Shown: positions 31,340 to 43,334, counted from the stretch's first letter. The stretch is DNA of 64,000 bases from Mytilus californianus (GCF_021869535.1 NW_026262669.1:1612001-1676000); one strand, 5' to 3'. Notes: generated by a model not told the origin, from the letters alone. A program made the numbers and translations.

Positions 31340-31750
31340 GGAGTCAAATTTTGTTTAATATTGGCCCCGTTATTTAATGAAAAATCCTTGTGGCCATCTT
31401 GAACAATAAATCAACAAAGTAGCAACACTTCATGTGCCTCATAAGGAACATGTATGCCATGTTTGGTTTCAATCCATTAAGCGGTTTTCTAGAAGAAGAC
31501 ATTTGTATATATTTCCCATAGGGTCCTATGTTAAACTGAGTTCCCCGTTGGCAGCAATCTTGGATGATGGTTTGGCTACAGAGTATCAACACTTGGTCAC
31601 CACCTCATAAGGAACATTCATGCCATGTTTGGTTTCATTCCATTCAGTGGTTCTCTATAAGAAGTTCAAAATGTAAAACATTAACGACGATGACGACGGA
31701 CGACGGACGCCATGAGATGGGAAAAGCTCACTTGGCCTTCGGGCCAGGAG
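31340..31750 (+). repeat. Dispersed repeat with CTTCGGGCCAGG end
   Basis: Two internal units share CTCATAAGGAACAT, TGCCATGTTTGGTTTCA and ATTCCATTCAGTGGTT. The right end is GACGACGGACGACGGACGCC then AGCTCACTTGGCCTTCGGGC, a word set I associate from memory with bivalve interspersed repeats. Confidence 0.65.
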
Positions 31751-31799
31751 TACTCATAAATAGGAAAGTGCAAATCGATGGATACTCATTTATTTTGAT

Positions 31800-33450
31800 A
31801 TGTTTTAAAAATAGGATAATTAATCTCAGCAACCCTTATTTATTTTAAGGGGTATTTCTTTTAAGTATATACCCACTATACTATTGGGCAAGATATATTA
31901 TACATGGATATAAATGGATGTATGAGGATGAAATATGCCACTTAACAAAGAAAATCAGTCTAAATTATGATTTAAACATAGGCATCAGTAATTTGACGTG
32001 CCACATTTGGCTTATTTCTTTTTTGTCAAGTTATTATTATAATTGTCAAACTTCCTCTACAATAAACGTATACGGATCTAATTTCGTGTGCTTTCTTTTT
32101 TTGGTTATGTCTTAGACCTATTCTAAAGAACAGTTGAATAGTATTCACTTATTATGCGTTGTCATTCAGATTCGTTTGTTTTTTTCTAGTTTTCTCTTGG
32201 ACCTATTTTAACGAACCATTGAATAGTATTCACTTATTTTTTTGTTGTCATTCATTTAAATTTTGTTAGAATGGTTTAACGCAAACAAAAAAACCAATAC
32301 AAGTTAGATTGTTCAAATTGTTTCTTAAAATCTTCTCAAATTCTTCATCTGCAAGTGATAAATCTAAAAAAAAAAAATCAGTTTCAAGAAATTGGAAAAG
32401 ATTGAAATGTCTTATAGCTCAGATTCAAGTTCAATCAGTTTTTGAAGAAAAAGAAAAAGAATAAAAGGTCTGTGTTAGGATCTTAAGCTTCTGTAAAAAT
32501 TAAGAACGGTCATCTGACCTCAGTCTCCTCTCCAGTATGAATTAGTAATCGAATCTGTATTTGAACAAATTTGAAAACAACTTTTGATTTTTTTTGTGGG
32601 CTAAAATAATCGTTTCACCAAGAAGTACCCTGTCTACGAGAAAGGAATTTTTATGACACACACACACAAGCTTATATATAACAAATTCCTGAAGATAAAT
32701 TACAAGACAAGTCGTTAGACTTCGCATTGATAGTTAAAAAGAAAATCTGAAAATTTACGAGAAATTCAGTCTTTGGTACCGGGAAAGCTAAATTTCTAAG
32801 CAATGAATGTCAAGCCAGGACGTTTTTTTGTTTATGTTACGTATGTCAAACCGGCCTCTATCATTGTATGGTCAGGTCGGATATGTTATGGTCCTGGAAT
32901 TATTCAAAAAGATAAAATCTTCTCCCTACTCATAATAGAATCTCCATGATGATTTATGAGGAATAGTCAGCCCGACGAAATCGTTTCGTCTGATGCTTTC
33001 ACTTCTGGTCTTGAACTGCTTTCTGTTGTAGTTTTCCGAAAAGTTGTGGGCAATATTTTTTTATAGAAAAGGAATTTTGTGTGACAATCAAGTATCTGTC
33101 TCAGTGATTAGCACAGTAAGGTCTAGACCCGTCAGAACTGTATGCGAGAATTGTATTACATTGCTGCAATCCACAAATGTGAATTACGGGCTATTTATTT
33201 GGCCGGGTCTGCGAACAAATTGGCTGAATATATATCTAGATGGCAATTATCAGATACATTTTCGAATAAGTTTCGACAAAAATAAATATAATGTAATATT
33301 CAGTTTTTTTTTTATTTCAGCCTATTAATAGGTTAGGCTTTGCATATGTTTCTAAAAGCTGCATTACGTCCTGTCACGTGAAAAAAACCACATCTGTTTA
33401 AAGTATAATATAAAAATCTATAGACTCTAACTTGTTTATATTAATAATTC
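31800..33450. other. CRP-2 intron 1, no feature delimited
   Basis: AT-rich, with short direct repeats (GAATAGTATTCACTTATT at about 32136 and 32221) and a CA run near 32657. Open frames lack recognisable features. Confidence 0.4.
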
Positions 33451-33454
33451 ATCA

Positions 33455-33605
33455 ACCATCAACCCACCATTTTTTTCTTTAAATACCATGATGTATCAAG
33501 TCAGGGATATGGCAGTTGTTATCTACAGTCCGTTTCTATGTATGTTGGCGTTTGTTTTTGTTGCAGTTCAGTGTTTCTGCTGTTCTGTCGTTTGTAACTG
33601 ACACA
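33455..33605 (+). repeat. Family C copy, truncated
   Basis: CAACCCACCATTTTTTTC, GTATCAAGTCAGGGATATGG and GTTCAGTGTTTCTGCTG match the longer family C variant at 20955. Confidence 0.65.
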
Positions 33606-33961
33606 TTTAGATGTTTATATAGTGACTAAAACAACTTAGTCGACGAATAAAAAAGAAAACACCATTTATTTTCAAATTGCGTCGTTATAGATTGCGACAC
33701 AAGATCGTCTGTGAACCTATGCATTCATAACGAAATATAAACATATTTTTATAACATTCAGGTTCAGTATTAAACTTACCATCAACGAATACACTCAGTA
33801 AAGATATTTGAATATTAATTTCTGAATTCAAAACAAATAAATTACAGCCTCGCTATCGAAACAACTAGAAACGATGTCGATATGTTCACTGTATTATCCT
33901 TTTATTAAATTATACAAAAACGCGAAGACAATTTGTTTGTATATTACATTTAAAATTGTTA

Positions 33962-34100
33962 GAAAAAGTAAAATAACAAAAAAAACTGAACTCCGAGGAA
34001 ACTTCAAAACGGAAAATCCCTAATCAAATGGCAATATCAAAAGCTCAAACACATCAGACGAATAGATAACAACTGTCATATCCCTGACTTGTTCTTATTT
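33962..34100 (-). repeat. Family C fragment, reverse
   Basis: AAAAGTAAAATAACAAAAAA, CTGAACTCCGAGGAAACTTC and TCAAATGGCAATATCAAAAG are the reverse complement of family C. Confidence 0.8.
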
Positions 34101-34197
34101 TATTTTCTCGTTGTTGTATGTCGAATTATTTGTGCAAGCATTTGAATGTATTTTAATCGAAAACAATTAATAACATTGTAATACATTTCGGCAAATC

Positions 34198-34312
34198 ACA
34201 GATAGTATGAGGTGTTTAAAACAGTGATTGAGTGAGTATTAGAACTACAATATCAGAAACATGTAGCAGATAGTTTCTCAGCTTTTTGTAAGTTCAGGAG
34301 GTCTTGGTCTTG
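34198..34312 (-). repeat. CRP intron-1 block shared by both paralogues
   Basis: GTGATTGAGTGAGTATTAGA ... TAAGTTCAGGAGGTCTTGG corresponds to 22462-22557 (GTGAACGAGCGAATATTAAA ... TAAGTTCATGAGGTCTTGG) in CRP-1 intron 1. It keeps the same order relative to exon 1, so the introns as well as the exons were duplicated. Confidence 0.6.
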
Positions 34313-34314
34313 TT

Positions 34315-34462
34315 TACTAATTGCCTGTACTGAGTCAGGAACATGACAGTTGTTTTCCATTCGTTTGATGTGTTTGAGCTTTTGATTTTGCCTATTGATA
34401 AAGGACTTTTCGTTTTGAATTTGATTGGAATTTTGTATTTTTGCTATTTTACTTTTCACTGG
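34315..34462 (+). repeat. Family C copy, truncated
   Basis: TTGCCTGTACTGAGTCAGGA, TTTTCCATTCGTTTGATGTG and TTTTGATTTTGCC match family C. Confidence 0.8.
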
Positions 34463-35400
34463 TACGGGATTTTTTATTTCATCACTGACGGCCCTTAAGC
34501 TACTTTATGACAAAGGTCAGCAAATAATGTGCCTTTTCTTTGATCAATGTAGAGTTTATGTATCAGAAATACAACGGTTAAGCGTTGGTTCTTGAAAAAG
34601 ATACCATGGCCTATATATATTTAATGTCCAGTAAGTACAGCGACTATTGGATACTATTTAGCTGTCATAAAATTATCTTAACTATAGTTTAAACCAACCA
34701 TACACGTTTGCATGCCTTAAATATTAATGAAAGAAAAAAACGCTATAATAACAAACAAAATAAGAAAAACAGAAAATCTGAAGAAAAGGGACAACAAAGG
34801 GAAAATAGGGATTCGAAACTCCACCGAAAAATCTCTAGTTCTAACTTGACTCTATAACTCAATCATCTAAACCTCGCGGCTACTAACTTATACTATACAT
34901 TAGTCTATTATGTATACATAAAGGTACATGCAATTGGTGTCCGTTGTTTAGATTTGTATCATATGTTCATTAATATATAAATATATATAATATATCTTCA
35001 ATGCAACCCATTGGTAGCCGAAAGGTTTCATCGATGTTTTGATGTCAGTCAAACATAACAGACGTCAAGGAGAGGTTCGATTCCCAGTAAAGGCATATAA
35101 AAATTACAAAAGTTAAAGGCAAGTTTATAAATTAATTCCATTAGTGAACAATTAATTAGATTAGTAAATTAGCCAATTCAAACATAATGAAATTAAGGAA
35201 ACAATTGAATATAATTTGATAAGTCCATTTCAGGTTCTGATTTAGGAAGCCTTGATTTTAGAAAAAGAGACCACGATAAATGAATAGGCTAACGTCACGG
35301 CAACGGTTTGATTCCTATAGAATATTTCTTTCCATAAGATAGGCAAGTCATATTGAGATAGTACATACAATACAGATGATTTTTGTCTTCAATTGTTGTA
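34463..35400. other. CRP-2 intron 1, no feature delimited
   Basis: AT-rich intronic DNA close to exon 1. A stretch near 35330-35400 resembles CRP-1 sequence near 22680-23010, consistent with the segmental duplication. Confidence 0.4.
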
Positions 35401-35427
35401 TTAGATATAAAGATAACTTGAAATTAC

Positions 35428-35467
35428 CAAAAAGAAACATGTTCAACAACAACACAACACAATTCAT
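35428..35467 (-). CDS. CRP-2 exon 1, start of signal peptide
   Basis: ATG then NCVVLLLNMFLF and one base of a split codon, followed by a GGTAATTT donor. Its sequence and immediate flanks match CRP-1 exon 1, and its phase fits exon 2 at 30450. Homology to the CRP-1 upstream region stops about 40 bp before the ATG, where a reverse-oriented retroelement fragment begins. Confidence 0.62.
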
Positions 35468-35507
35468 TATAAGTTATCACTGGAATTACACGAAAAAGTA
35501 TCTTCGT

Positions 35508-36012
35508 CGGAATGATTTTAACTTCACCACTTGGAACTCTTGATTTAATAGCTTCCTTGTGTGAAGCAACCTTCTATGCAAATCAATTATAGGAAACGCA
35601 AGCCCTGGAATATCGTATCAACTTGGAGATATATACTCCATATACAGGAGCTGCTTGAATGTTGCTACATACAAATGGAAAGTTCACAATTAGGAAGCTG
35701 AAATCATCTGTTTTGTTGTAAAGTTTTGTTCTCAACCGACCTCATTGTCAATATCTAGATATAAATCAAGATATGAGGCGGACTTAGCAGTATCTGTTGT
35801 ATCCTTTAATTTAAGTTCGATGGGATATATGCGTTTAATATAGTCACCAAAATTTGAATTATTTAGTGAGAGGACATCATCCTAATAGCGCAAAGTGAAG
35901 TTAACGTTAAGAATAATGCTAAGAAGCTTCTGTATGAAGTTAGCCTCATATGAATGAAGGAACAAGTCGATAAGAAAAGGAGCCCATTGGTTTTCATGGG
36001 AATGCCAAATGC
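35508..36012 (-). pseudogene. Penelope-like reverse transcriptase fragment, reverse
   Basis: Read on the minus strand, the stretch matches the 3' half of the element at 26411-28072: a GCATTCCCATG-AAACCAATGGG-type start (IPM-TN region), CTTCATACAGAAGCTTCTTA, the AGGATGATGTCCTCTCACTA block (DDVLSLN), and GAGTTCCAAGTGGTGAAGTT. Stops and shifts are frequent. It lies immediately upstream of CRP-2 exon 1. Confidence 0.8.
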
Positions 36013-36239
36013 AATACTACAATGTACTTAAAACAACGCACGCTGTGGATAACCACAAATTATGCCGAAATAGACGATTCTTTTGTCATTGCTTCCTCGT
36101 GCGTGATGTACGTGACGTCAAGGAAGATTTGCAAAAACAGGCGAGAGGTTACAGTGATAATAAAATATTGTACAGTAAGGTCTAAAATTAATTCAGAAAA
36201 ATATAAACTAATCACTATTACGATTGAATAAATGGTATA

Positions 36240-36640
36240 CTATATAGTGCATGTGACCACGTACATATTTCTTCTGATATTTATCTGATATCATCGTGAA
36301 TTAAACTTCTACGAATATACAATGTAACTATATAAATATATATATTTATTCAAGATAAAAGGAATGAGTTTGACAGACACAATAGATTAAAATGACACAC
36401 ATATATAGCACTAGACATGATTTACATGATCACTAAAAATTATAATTTAAAAATTCAAATTATGGAAATTGTCATCATAGCTTTTCACTGCAGCCTAATA
36501 TCTTAGGATGACCACAAAAGTTATTGAAAATTATTTCCAGTGGGGTCCTTTTAAGGATAGACTTCTAGTTCTCACCAAGGTTGACACATATGAAAAACAA
36601 AAATCATTAAAACTTATCACAGACAAAGGCTCGAAGCCTC
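36240..36640. other. Intergenic, nothing recognised
   Basis: AT-rich with no supported feature. Confidence 0.4.
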
Positions 36641-36870
36641 AGTAAAATAAATAACAAAAAATCACTATTAAAGATGGATTTAAAATTATCCATTAAAAAT
36701 GTTTTTACTGGTACTTTAATATCATATTTCTTTGAGCAACTTTTAACTATTTCTGGTAGTGAGTTCTAGTCTTTTATTCCATTTCAGAATTGAATGCTTC
36801 TTTTTGTAAATTTATTGGGGTGTAAAATCGTTGACCGAAGTACATTTTGTATGAGGCGCGGAAGCGCTTC
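36640..36870 (-). pseudogene. LINE ORF2 C-terminal fragment (candidate)
   Basis: The minus strand reads QNVLRSTILHPNKFTKRSIQ then F, a stop, NGIKD, a stop, NSLPEIVKSCSKKYDIKVP and VKTFLMDNF. This has the style of a non-LTR retrotransposon C-terminus (KRSF...WNSLP). It may be the distal part of the LINE at 37690-38460, split by intervening sequence. Confidence 0.4.
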
Positions 36871-37439
36871 ATTCTAAAAATGACTAAAAGAACATTCAAT
36901 ACTTATAATTACATTTTTTTGCTAGGATCATGAAAACACGATTTCTATCAAGTTTTTCTTTTATTTACCTGTGCACTTTATTGTGGAAGCTCGTGTCATC
37001 ATGAATGTTACATTTCATTTTGAAATGAGGGTTAATTTCAGAATGACGCGAGATTGCTGTTAGCCAATCAAAATACTAGTAACGTATTATAATGAAACAT
37101 ACATGTAATGTTATTATTATAAAAAAAGTGGTAGATTCACACCCTTTAATTATTGGTATATAAAAATTCATCTACTAGATCTTGTGTTGAAAGATGTCTC
37201 ATTTCTAACAAAATTAGTATGTAAATAATTTGGGCATATATTGTTAAAGATGTTGAAAACATGATTGAGTCTCAGTTGTTTGACTCTATTACTATTATTT
37301 AAAAAACCATTTTTTTTTCCAATTTAAGTGCCAGTCTTTGTAAGAATCAGGCAATTTTGAAAAATTTCAAAACATGGCCGAAAAAAACCACCGACCAATC
37401 TATCCTATTTTGAAGTTACCGTCATCCTGAGTAAGAAAT

Positions 37440-37605
37440 TGTAGGTCTTTCGTTTCTGCTGTTCTGGTAATTCGAGAAATCTCTAGATAACTTTTAGTTA
37501 GAATGATAGCAAATTACGGAGTTATCTCCCTTTAATTGTTAATTTCTAGTGCATTTCAACCAAATTATATCTTGAATTACCAGAACAGGAATAGGAAACG
37601 ATTGT
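37440..37605. repeat. Imperfect inverted repeat
   Basis: TCGTTTCTGCTGTTCTGGTA-ATTCGAGA near 37448 pairs with TCTTGAATTACCAGAACAGG-AATAGGAAACGA near 37571-37602. The spacer contains GAGTTATCTCCCTTTAATTG. It lies inside or beside the LINE remnant. Confidence 0.6.
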
Positions 37606-37689
37606 TATATTCTTGCACCATAATACAATTTGAACATAAATTAATGTCAACTTGAGTGGGTTTTTGTTTGTCATGTTTTCACCACTGTC

Positions 37690-38460
37690 TGATTCTTAGG
37701 CAGATTGGCACTTTAAAATATATGTCACACTCTTTCTATGATGTTATTGCAGAATAAATCTCACAATCTTATTTTGTGCCCTTTGAAGTTTATTCTTCAT
37801 TTGTTTTGATACCATACCAACATGCACATGCATAATCAACATGACATTGAATCAGAGAAGAGCACAATGTTTTCCTAGATTGAAAATTTAGACACTCTTT
37901 GTTTTTATATAAAAATTTAAGTTTTTGATTAACTTTTTTCACTAAAGAAATGACAATAAAATCACCAGTCAGAAACTGATCAATTATTATACCCAAATAT
38001 TTTACAATTTTTTTAGATTCAATATTAATACCATTACAAGAAATAGCAAAATAACCAGGTAATAGAGACCGAAGTTTTCGACCAGGACTAAACATTTTAC
38101 TCTTTGCCAAATGTAGGAAACAATTTATTGTCAGTTAATCACTCATGGCATGACTCCAACATTCTGGATGATTTATTAAAGATGACCTAGGGTCTATATG
38201 GGAAAATAAAATTGCAGTATCGATCATCTGCATATATATATAATTTTCAATCTGAGTCAATGCTAGTTTGAACATCATTGACACAGATACAAAAAAAAAT
38301 AAATGATGGACCCAGTAAGCTGCCTTGAGAGACACTACACACTCCTGAAGTTACTCCATTTACACTTACAACCTGTTTTCTATTTGTCAAATAGGACTCA
38401 AACCAAGGTATAGATCTAACCCCAATAACTTCTACTTTTTCACATAGTGTCACAAAATAT
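37690..38460 (-). pseudogene. Non-LTR retrotransposon (LINE) RT fragment
   Basis: Minus-strand frames in order: KVEVIGVRSIPWFESYLTNR, KQVVSVNGVTSGVCSVSQGS with LLGPSF, then IDTAILFSHIDPR (A/D-D-T box), then CNGINIESKKIVKYLGIIID, LVKKVNQKLKFLYKNKECL, HVDYACACWYGI, and NKLQRAQNKIVRFIL past a frame break. These are the RT palm and thumb blocks of Jockey/CR1-type LINEs. Frameshifts and stops show it is dead. No 5' ORF1 or endonuclease was seen. Confidence 0.85.
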
Positions 38461-38464
38461 AAAA

Positions 38465-39470
38465 GAATATATAAGGAAAATATTTATATTGTTGGGAATG
38501 CTTGGGCACTAGTCTTCATTGAAGATTAAACTGTGTTTAATAAAGTTTCAAGAATACTGTTTTTATGCATTGTGGTAAGCCGTAACATTCAGAAAGTTTT
38601 TATTCATAGGGTGAATCAAAGGGGCATTAGCTGTCAAATTCATGTTCCCCGGTTTGACTCAAATTCTCATATTTGATTTATAACATATTAAAACGTAAAA
38701 ATAATAAAAAGTCCAAAATAAAAAAAATTACGTCGCATTTACTCGATAATATGAATCAGCATTTCGTGTCTATTTTTGTCTAGACGCCATCCATTTTTAC
38801 CATCGATGTGACCTCCGAAGACTGCCGACGGCTATATAACACGATATAAACATAAATATAGATATAAATAGATAACGAACACGTGCAATTGGATTTTTCT
38901 AGGTCTGTCTGATTTCATATTATCATCGTCTTTACCTGTATAAGAATGAATTTTTGTTAATCGAATCAATCAAGTAAATGGTTTACCCTTGTTTCACTTT
39001 CAATGTTGACATTCTTTTCCTATCAAAAGCTGAACAAGCCTAGTTTATGCGTTACCCATCTCTAGCTAAGGGGTTAAATTGAAGGTCACATGAATACGGA
39101 TTCAATGAGGTCGAATTATTCACTTGCAAGTGAACAATTCATCAGCGATGTTTCTTATCTTATTTTGGTAAAATTGAAACAAACTGGCTGGTAAAAGCGA
39201 ACCATTAGTTCACTATTTCACTTTCATTGATGATTGAACAAATTCATTGTATATATCTCGAACTTAATGCCCCATTAAGGGAAAGTATTTCTCCTGCTTC
39301 ATCTATTGAATCGTTTACAATGTGTATACACCTTTGTCGTTTCATGCTTTGTAAAAGACAACACCATTTTCTACTTAGATTTCCTTATTTTACCCTAAAC
39401 CATATTAAATAGAAACAGCAGTTTACCAATGTTCAATTCTTATAAAAATCCATTAGATACAAACCTTACA
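38465..39470. other. Intergenic, nothing recognised
   Basis: No exon or repeat family was delimited. Confidence 0.4.
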
Positions 39471-39475
39471 ATTAT

Positions 39476-39840
39476 ATAAAGAAGATGTGGTATGATTGCC
39501 AATGATACAACTCTCCACAAGAGACAAAATGACACAAAAATTAACAACTATAGTTCATTATACGGCCTTCAACAATGAGCAAAACCCATACCACATAGTC
39601 AGCTATAAAAGGCCCCGAAATGAAAAATGTAAAACAATTCAAACGAGAAAACTAACGGCCTAATTTATGTACAAAATAATGAACGAAAAACACATATGTT
39701 ACACAACCACTGAATTACAGGCTCCTGACTTGGGACAGGCACATACAGAATGTGGCGGGGTGAAACCCGTTTGAAGGTACTAACCCTCCCCCTAACCTGG
39801 GACAGCGGTGTAACAGTAAAACATAATTAGCCCATTTGTC
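39476..39840 (+). repeat. Family A, full-length copy
   Basis: From AAGAAGATGTGGTATGATTG and CAATGATACAACTCTCCACA through TACGGCCTTCAACAATGAGC, AAACTAACGGCCTAATTTAT, CACTGAATTACAGGCTCCTG and GGCACATACAGAATGTGGCG. This is the best reference copy in the window. No intact frame was found. Confidence 0.9.
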
Positions 39841-40445
39841 ATTATCAAAGTTTTCCATAAAAAAAATTATAAATGAAAAATTGAAAAAAAAACTGGTTCA
39901 AAGTCTTCTGTTTTCGTTGTCAACGTTTTCATGGTACTTGAAAAAATAAAAGGCGGGATTTCAAGATACAAAGTGTAAAATGGTTCCAATTAAATCCTAA
40001 AATACCGTTTTTGCCGAAATACATTAGACAGCATACTTGTTTGTTTTAAGGCGAGTGAATCGTAATCTTAATTGTTGGTAGTCTATCCAATCAAAACCTC
40101 TGTTATGTCGTTTGTCCATGACAATATTCTTTTAGCTTTACTGGAATTTAGGCTGCTTCTTCAGTTTTTCTTTTGAAGTCGTTTTTATACCATTTGTTTT
40201 TGTTTTTTAAACAACTTCATTATTTAACTGAACTCTGATAGGCTAGTTCCTATTAACGTTTATCTACGTTTCAAGACAAAATATAGGATGATATTCTATA
40301 TTCCTTCAAAGTTTGTCTAAGATTTTAATCAAAGTTTTCTTTGGCCGTTGACACTGTCAGATATCTTTTTAAAACTTTTACCAAGTTGTCTTGGCCAAAG
40401 AAACTATGATAGTGACAACAGGGGTTAATCAATATCAACATCAAT

Positions 40446-40740
40446 ATAGAAATAAGAATATGAGGTATGATAGCCAACGAGACAACTTTCCACCAGAGAC
40501 CAAGTGACGTAGAAGTTAGCAACTATAGGTTGCCATACGACCTTCAAAAATTAGCAAAGCCTCATACCGCATTGCAAACTTTAAAAGGCTCCGCCATGAC
40601 CTATGTAAAACAAATCAAACGAGAAAACTAGCGGCCTGATTTATTTACAAAACAACAAACGAAAAAACAAATATGAAGTACAGCAACAAACGACATCTGG
40701 TGAATTACAGGCTCCTGACTTGGGAAACGACTTAAGACAC
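40446..40740 (+). repeat. Family A copy
   Basis: GAATATGAGGTATGATAGCC, CGAGACAACTTTCCACCAGA and AATTACAGGCTCCTGACTTG mark a diverged near-full copy. Confidence 0.88.
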
Positions 40741-41035
40741 AAAGTACCGGTCTGAGAGAATTCAAAGTTACTGAAAGTAATATTTTTTCCGAGCACTCAA
40801 ACATCAATCCTATTCTATGATGTACCAATTTTCAACTCTGATAATGACATATTGATATTTTTTTGTGGATAACCCGTCCGCAAGTATCCCCGTTGTAAAG
40901 GGGTAAAGTTTCTAAATAAACATAGATAAAGTAATTTTTGAATAAAATTAAATTATTTATTGAATTAAGACGGCTGAATTTTCAAGAAAATGTAAAAAGT
41001 AAAATATCGTTTTCCATTATTGATTAATTTTCGAA

Positions 41036-43030
41036 TCAATAGATATAGGAAGATGTGGTATGAGTGCCAATGAGACAACTCTCTATCCAATAGATATAGG
41101 AAGATGTGGTATGAGTGCCAATGAGACAACTCTCTATCAATAGATATAGGAAGATGTGGTATGAGTGCCAATGAGACAACTCTCCATCCAATAGATATAG
41201 GAAGATGTGGTATGAGTGCCAATGAGACAACTCTCCATCCAATAGATATAGGAAGATGTGGTATGAGTGCCAATGAGACAACTCTCCATCCAATAGATAT
41301 AGGAAGATGTGGTATGAGTGCCAATGAGACAACTCTCCATCCAATAGATATAGGAAGATGTGGTATGAGTGCCAATGAGACAACTCTCCATCCAATAGAT
41401 ATAGGAAGATGTGGTATGAGTGCCAATGAGACAACTCTCCATCCAATAGATATAGGAAGATGTGGTATGAGTGCCAATGAGACAACTCTCCATCCAATAG
41501 ATATAGGAAGATGTGGTATGAGTGCCAATGAGACAACTCTCCATCCAATAGATATAGGAAGATGTGGTATGAGTGCCAATGAGACAACTCTCCATCCAAT
41601 AGATATAGGAAGATGTGGTATGAGTTCCAATGAGACAACTCTCCATCCAATAGATATAGGAAGATGTGGTATGAGTGCCAATGAGACAACTCTCCATCCA
41701 ATAGATATAGGAAGATGTGGTATGAGTGCCAATGAGACAACTCTCCATCCATAGATATAGGAAGATGTGGTATGAGTGCCAATGTCACAACTCTCCATCC
41801 AATAGATATAGGAAGATGTGGTATGAGTGCCAATGAGACAACTCTCCATCCAATAGATATAGGAAGATGTGGTATGAGTGCCAATGAGACAACTCTCCAT
41901 CCAATAGATATAGGAAGATGTGGTATGAGTGCCAATGAGACAACTCTCCATCCATAGATATAGGAAGATGTGGTATGAGTGCCAATGAGACAACTCTCCA
42001 TCCATAGATATAGGAAGATGTGGTATGAGTGCCAATGAGACAACTCTCCATCCAATAGATATAGGAAGATGTGGTATGAGTGCCAATGAGACAACTCTCC
42101 ATCCAAGTCACAATAGATATAGGAAGATGTGGTATGAGTGCCAATGAGACAACTCTCCATCCAATAGATATAGGAAGATGTGGTATGAGTGCCAATGAGA
42201 CAACTCTCCATCCAATAGATATAGGAAGATGTGGTATGAGTGCCAATGAGACAACTCTCCATCCAATAGATATAGGAAGATGTGGTATGAGTGCCAATGA
42301 GACAACTCTCCATCCCATAGATATAGGAAGATGTGGTATGAGTGCCAATGAGACAACTCTCCATCCCATAGATATAGGAAGATGTGGTATGAGTGCCAAT
42401 GAGACAACTCTCCATCCCATAGATATAGGAAGATGTGGTATGAGTGCCAATGAGACAACTCTCCATCCCATAGATATAGGAAGATGTGGTATGAGTGCCA
42501 ATGAGACAACTCTCCATCCCATAGATATAGGAAGATGTGGTATGAGTGCCAATGAGACAACTCTCCAACCCATAGATATAGGAAGATGTGGTATGAGTGC
42601 CAATGAGACAACTCTCCATCCCATAGATATAGGAAGATGTGGTATGAGTGCCAATGAGACAACTCTCCATCCCATAGATATAGGAAGATGTGGTATGAGT
42701 GCCAATGAGACAACTCTCCATCCCATAGATATAGGAAGATGTGGTATGAGTGCCAATGAGACAACTCTCCATCCCATAGATATAGGAAGATGTGGTATGA
42801 GTGCCAATGAGACAACTCTCCATCCCATAGATATAGGAAGATGTGGTATGAGTGCCAATGAGACAACTCTCCATCCCATAGATATAGGAAGATGTGGTAT
42901 GAGTGCCAATGAGACAACTCTCCATCCCATAGATATAGGAAGATGTGGTATGAGTGCCAATGAGACAACTCTCCATCCCATAGATATAGGAAGATGTGGT
43001 ATGAGTGCCAATGAGACAACTCTCCATCCA
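41036..43030 (+). repeat. 51-bp tandem array, about 39 copies
   Basis: Unit ATAGATATAGGAAGATGTGG-TATGAGTGCCAATGAGACAA-CTCTCCATCCA is the left-end sequence of family A. There are three junction forms: CCAATAG (51 bp), CCATAG (50 bp) and CCCATAG (51 bp). The CCCATAG form fills the block from about 42313 to the end. CCAAGTCACAATAG at 42101-42116 marks an internal junction. A 51-bp period keeps all frames open on both strands, so the long frames here are artefacts. Confidence 0.97.
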
Positions 43031-43330
43031 AGTTACAATTTATAAAAGTAAACCATTATAGGTCAAGGTACGGCCTTCAACACGGAGCATTGGCTCACAC
43101 CGAACAGCAAGCTATAAAGGGCCCCAAAAAAATTACTAGTGTAAAACCATTCAAACGGAAAAACCAACGGTCTAATCTATATAAAAACGAGAAACGAGAA
43201 ACACGTATGAACTACATAAACAGACGACAACTACTGTAATCAGATTCCTGACTTAGGACAGGTGCAAACATTTGCAGCGGGATTAAACGTTTTAATGGTA
43301 CCAAACCTTTTCCCTTTTCTGAAACAATAG
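43031..43330 (+). repeat. Family A body following the array
   Basis: Continues the last array unit: AAGTTACAATTTATAAAAGT, GGTACGGCCTTCAACACGGA, AAGCTATAAAGGGCCCC and TTCCTGACTTAGGACAGGTG. Same subfamily as 45075-45425. Confidence 0.9.
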
Positions 43331-43334
43331 TGTA

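Noticed and set aside
41036-43027. Very long open frames (up to 663 codons) on both strands
   Set aside because: They arise because the 51-bp satellite unit is a multiple of three and lacks stops in several frames. The translation is one 17-residue word repeated, in several frames on both strands, and a dispersed-repeat origin is clear.
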